Part shown: positions 7,298 through 8,029 of the stretch, one piece after another | Layout of the letters: each line of letters starts with the position of its first letter | Numbering within the stretch: position 1 is the stretch's first letter | DNA from: an uncultured Bacteroidales bacterium | Lineage (GTDB): Bacteria > Bacteroidota > Bacteroidia > Bacteroidales > Muribaculaceae | Assembly (NCBI GenBank): GCA_900554845.1 | Contig: USIY01000090.1 | Location: 1-8,029 of the forward strand | DNA: 8,029 nucleotides | Direction of reading: 5' to 3' | Notes under the pieces: model-generated | What the model saw: only the letters and a program-made list of their open reading frames with translations | The model's database searches: none | What the model was told of the DNA's origin: nothing | Made by a program: the position numbers and the translations under genes

Positions 7298-7329
7298 CAA
7301 ATATAACCAATAATCACCGATCCTCCAGA
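7298..7329 (-). promoter_or_regulatory. Possible second, weaker upstream promoter
   Basis: A second perfect -7 box on the minus strand, TATATTTG at 7305-7298, has a TCTG (one mismatch to TTTG) 20 bases upstream at 7329-7326, inside the degenerate first unit of the tandem repeat. If used, transcription would start near 7292 and add about 50 nt of leader. A/T-rich sequence makes chance matches to this consensus easy, so this is only a candidate. Confidence 0.3.
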
Positions 7330-7368
7330 TTCCTCTGATCCCTCTGATTACTCTGATTACTCTGATCC
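7324..7368. repeat. Short tandem repeat, 9-bp period (CTCTGATnn)
   Basis: The core CTCTGAT begins at 7333, 7342, 7351 and 7360, exactly every 9 bases. It is followed by CC, TA, TA and CC in turn. A degenerate copy, TCCAGAT, sits in phase at 7324, giving about five units. On the minus strand the core reads ATCAGAG. The array lies between the rRNA operon terminator and the next operon's promoter, outside any gene. It is too short for a CRISPR and has no spacer structure. Its function is unknown; replication slippage could vary its copy number between strains. Confidence 0.85.
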
Positions 7369-7386
7369 CCCCGTCCCTCCGGGCAC

Positions 7387-7415
7387 AAAAAAAGGGACTC
7401 ATCTCTGAGTCCCTT
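7387..7415 (-). terminator. Intrinsic terminator of the rRNA operon
   Basis: On the minus strand a perfect 10-bp stem (AAGGGACTCA at 7415-7406 pairing with TGAGTCCCTT at 7401-7392) closes a four-base loop (7405-7402). The run of seven T at 7393-7387 forms the U-tract and shares two bases with the foot of the stem. It begins four bases after the 3' end of the 5S gene, so it ends the rRNA transcript. Read in the other direction there is no T-tract, so it is directional. Confidence 0.92.
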
Positions 7416-7418
7416 CTG

Positions 7419-7527
<109 letters not shown>

Positions 7528-7723
7528 AGTCTCGTTTTCAGCGCACTTTCACAACCGCTCAAGGTTGCCTCCGCCTCGGCGGACGGCGCCGTGATAAGGT
7601 CAGAGTGACCCGGCCGGAAGAAGACAAGAACGAAACAGCCTCACACGGCGTCTCGTCAAAGGTCTTTCATTTATCTTCCGCGATCCGCGGCCCCGTGGCC
7701 ACTTCCCGCGGTCTTTTCCTTTC
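7528..7723 (-). other. 23S-5S internal transcribed spacer, no tRNA
   Basis: About 197 nt separate the 23S 3' end from 5S. I see no tRNA (no T-loop GTTCGAATCC-like sequence and no cloverleaf) and no credible coding region. It holds GC-rich self-complementary stretches, including TCCGC/GCGGA around a CTCG loop (7570-7583) and CCGCGG repeats near 7686-7712 enclosing the palindrome GTGGCCAC. These may form processing stems of the precursor RNA. The RNase sites cannot be placed from this sequence. Confidence 0.75.

Positions 7724-8029
<306 letters not shown>

Noticed and set aside
7373..7398. Alternative hairpin GTCCCT (7373-7378) with AGGGAC (7393-7398), overlapping the terminator stem, as a possible antiterminator
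   Set aside because: On the minus-strand transcript the competing arm is made after the terminator U-tract, so it cannot prevent termination; the six-base match is probably chance.
7528..7723. tRNA gene in the 23S-5S spacer
   Set aside because: No T-loop, anticodon arm or acceptor stem could be built on either strand; tRNAs in these operons normally lie in the 16S-23S spacer, which is outside the window.

Overview
The window looks like a stretch of Bacteroidales chromosome, most likely Muribaculaceae (S24-7) or a close relative. The family guess is an inference. It rests on recalled Bacteroides-type homologs for every protein (DUF2723, DUF4271 and a Bacteroidetes-type HemD), on a Bacteroides-type promoter (TTTG, 20 bp, TAnnTTTG), and on the near absence of Shine-Dalgarno sites. 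Everything supported here lies on the minus strand, so the genes read from high to low coordinates.

Right end (about 7385-8029): the 3' part of an rRNA operon. The last ~300 nt of a 23S rRNA enter from the right edge. A ~197-nt spacer without a tRNA follows, then a 5S rRNA and a strong intrinsic terminator. Just past the terminator (7324-7368) is a short 9-bp-period tandem repeat. A good sigma-ABfr promoter (7249-7280) then restarts transcription for the protein genes.

Left part (1-7168): six tightly packed genes form one probable operon. In transcription order they are a 1271-residue DUF2723 multi-pass membrane protein (GT-C glycosyltransferase-like), a small NodB-type polysaccharide deacetylase, an extended-SDR NAD(P)-dependent epimerase/dehydratase, a six-helix DUF4271 membrane protein, a HemD-like uroporphyrinogen-III synthase, and the first 53 residues of what is probably a PEP/pyruvate-binding-domain protein running off the left edge. 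Junctions are 11 bp, a 26-bp gap (or a 4-nt GTGA overlap), a 10-nt overlap, a 4-nt ATGA overlap and a 3-nt overlap, which suggests translational coupling.

The first three genes fit together as an envelope-glycan module: a membrane sugar transferase, a carbohydrate N/O-deacetylase and a sugar or alicyclic oxidoreductase/epimerase. The last three are a conserved Bacteroidetes neighbourhood whose common purpose is unclear. I found no phage, CRISPR, IS element or defence system. The points most worth a second look are the functionally unassigned DUF2723/deacetylase/epimerase module, the HemD-like protein sitting outside any visible tetrapyrrole cluster, and the tandem repeat behind the rRNA terminator.
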